A stretch of 24,315 nucleotides of DNA from CAYTSW01 sp964440605 (GTDB lineage Bacteria; Planctomycetota; Phycisphaerae; Phycisphaerales; UBA1924), in the NCBI GenBank assembly GCA_964440605.1, contig CAYTSW010000031.1, forward strand, positions 1 to 24,315, given 5' to 3'. Shown piece by piece: positions 23,012-24,315 of the stretch (position 1 is the first letter of the stretch; the number at the start of each line of letters is the position of its first letter). Below the pieces are notes generated by a model. The model was not told the DNA's origin. It saw only the letters and a list, made by a program, of their open reading frames with translations, and searched no databases. The position numbers were made by a program, and so were the translations under genes.

Positions 23012-24315
23012 ATGCCCACCCACCGCCCGCTGTTCCTCTGCGCCCTGTTCGCCTCCGGCGCGACCGCGCTGGGCCAGAACGCTCCGGCCTCTATCGTCAT
23101 CGACGGGGCCTTCGAAGACTGGTCGACCCCCGACGCTTCGATGATCGACCCCGCAGGGGACGCCCAGGCCAACCTCGACGTCACCAGGCTCGAAGCGTTC
23201 GCCCGAGGCGACGTGCTCTGCCTGAGCCTCCACCTCACCGAGCCGCTCAACCTTCAGTCGGGTGTCGAAGAGGATGGCTCGCTGATCCTGCGCATCACCG
23301 ATCAACACGGCAACGGGCTGGTGATCGACCAGCGGGCACGCACCGTTTCGGAACTCGTCGGCGACACGCTGCGCACCACCACGTGGAAGGGTGTGGGCTA
23401 CGTCAGTGCACCGACCTACGCCGCGACACGGTTCGAGATGCGCCTGCCTCTTGGCGAAGGTGCCCTGGCCGGCGTGGAGGCGGGCGACACGCTGACGATC
23501 GACATCACGGGCAGCGACGAACTCGACGAGCCGCTGCAGGTGACGGTTGCCGAAGGTGAGACGGCGACCATCAAGCCGCGCGACCCTGCGCGGAGCGGCG
23601 ACGTCTCGCTGCGCGTGTTGAGCCTGAACACGCTGCGCACGGGCACGCAGGACGAGCAGCGCGGCCCGGCGCTCGCGCGCATCATCGACGGGCTCGACCC
23701 CGACATCGTCTGCTTGCAGGAAGAGTGGGACTCCTCGGAGTCCGACATCGCGCAGTGGCTGACCGACGCGGACCCCCGCGAGACGGGCGGCGCGTGGAGC
23801 GTCTACAAGCTCGAAGGCAACGCGATCGCCGCCAAGCCCGGATCACGCATCGAGCCGCTGGACGCCGACCCCGAAGGCCGCTTCGCGCTCGCGGGTGTGA
23901 CGGTCGACGGGCGGCGATTGGTCATCGCCTCCATCCACTTCAAGTGCTGCGGGCACATCGGGTCGAGCGAGGACGCGCGGCGCATCGCGCAGGCGCGGCT
24001 GCTGCGCGAGGCGCTCGATGCGCTGCCCGAGACGCGGCCGGAACTCGCGCAGGCCCCGCGGATCCTGGCGGGCGACTACAACCTCGTCGGCTCGCGCACG
24101 CCGCTGGACATCATCCTGGCGGGAGAAGACGCCGCCCTCGTCGACGTAGCGCCGATGAGGTTGCACGGCCTCGACAACACCACTTGGCGCGATCTGCGTC
24201 CGCGCGCGGGCGGCTTCCCCCCCGGGCGGCTCGACCTGCTCGTCGCCCCCGCTGGCCTCGCGAGCAACGCCGAAGGCTTCGGGGCGCAGGCCTTTGCGTT
24301 CGACGCCTCCGACGC
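23012..24315 (+). CDS. Exported endonuclease/exonuclease/phosphatase family protein, C-terminus cut by window edge
   Basis: The frame stays open for 434 codons to the right edge. A signal peptide (MPTHRPLFLCALFASGATA, cleavage near ALG-QN) leads into a beta-rich N-terminal domain (about 28-190). It opens with IVIDGAFEDWSTPDAS, the IDGxxxDW pattern of CBM9/DOMON-like sandwich domains. From about 195 an EEP fold begins: VLSLNTLRTG, then DPDIVCLQEEW with the metal-binding Glu, SIHFKCCGHIGSSED, ILAGDYNLVGSR (the G-D-x-N motif) and GRLDLLVAP (R-x-D). The final S-D-H motif would lie beyond the edge. EEP enzymes cleave nucleic acid or phosphate esters with Mg2+, so an extracellular nuclease or phosphodiesterase is likely. 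Whether it too ends in a dockerin-like module cannot be seen. Confidence 0.85.
   Translation, partial: MPTHRPLFLCALFASGATALGQNAPASIVIDGAFEDWSTPDASMIDPAGDAQANLDVTRLEAFARGDVLCLSLHLTEPLNLQSGVEEDGSLILRITDQHGNGLVIDQRARTVSELVGDTLRTTTWKGVGYVSAPTYAATRFEMRLPLGEGALAGVEAGDTLTIDITGSDELDEPLQVTVAEGETATIKPRDPARSGDVSLRVLSLNTLRTGTQDEQRGPALARIIDGLDPDIVCLQEEWDSSESDIAQWLTDADPRETGGAWSVYKLEGNAIAAKPGSRIEPLDADPEGRFALAGVTVDGRRLVIASIHFKCCGHIGSSEDARRIAQARLLREALDALPETRPELAQAPRILAGDYNLVGSRTPLDIILAGEDAALVDVAPMRLHGLDNTTWRDLRPRAGGFPPGRLDLLVAPAGLASNAEGFGAQAFAFDASD

Overview
The window is strongly GC-rich with strong G/C bias at third codon positions. It looks like chromosomal DNA of a planctomycete, most likely the Phycisphaerae/Phycisphaerales. 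Two export and anchoring signals point there: duplicated dockerin-like tails of the form D-F-N-N-D-G-x-V-D-G-A-D-F-G-x-F-G-A-x-F-G, and a PEP-CTERM-like tail (PTPGAAGLLALSGLLATRRRR without its last residue is the visible core). This placement rests on family knowledge, not on a search. I see no rRNA, tRNA, CRISPR array, insertion sequence or phage gene.

Left part (1-12.9 kb), mostly housekeeping and membrane functions. On the minus strand, a thiolase gene runs into a gene cut by the left edge whose first 31 residues look like methylisocitrate lyase (PrpB); the two overlap by four bases. On the plus strand come an MscS-type channel and a CPBP intramembrane protease (also a four-base overlap), then a PrpD/MmgE family 2-methylcitrate dehydratase. 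Thiolase, PrpB-like and PrpD together suggest propionyl-CoA disposal by the methylcitrate cycle. Convergent to prpD is a secreted protein with a PEP-CTERM-like tail, followed by an unrecognised lipoprotein on the minus strand. Divergent from it are a ThrE-type exporter, a TrkH/KtrB potassium channel subunit with its RCK regulator, and a glutamate dehydrogenase. The gaps hold a family of short dispersed repeats and hairpins.

Right part (12.96-24.3 kb), a co-directional group of exported proteins. Four end in the same dockerin-like module with flanking cysteines: a tandem-repeat protein (probable beta-propeller), a GH57-like enzyme with a starch-binding module, a kexin/furin-like S8 protease with a P domain, and a PQQ-type sugar dehydrogenase. 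A stand-alone EAL (c-di-GMP phosphodiesterase) gene sits inside the group. An exported endonuclease/exonuclease/phosphatase protein is cut by the right edge. My reading is an extracellular or cell-surface glucan and protein degrading set built on a shared anchoring module whose receptor (cohesin or other) is not in the window. This is the most interesting system here, with the bacterial proprotein-convertase-like protease as its most unusual member.

Two kinds of translation start can be told apart. Most secreted and metabolic genes have good Shine-Dalgarno sequences. Several membrane and lipoprotein genes lack one and instead have a TANNNT hexamer 5-8 bases before the start codon, which suggests leaderless mRNAs.
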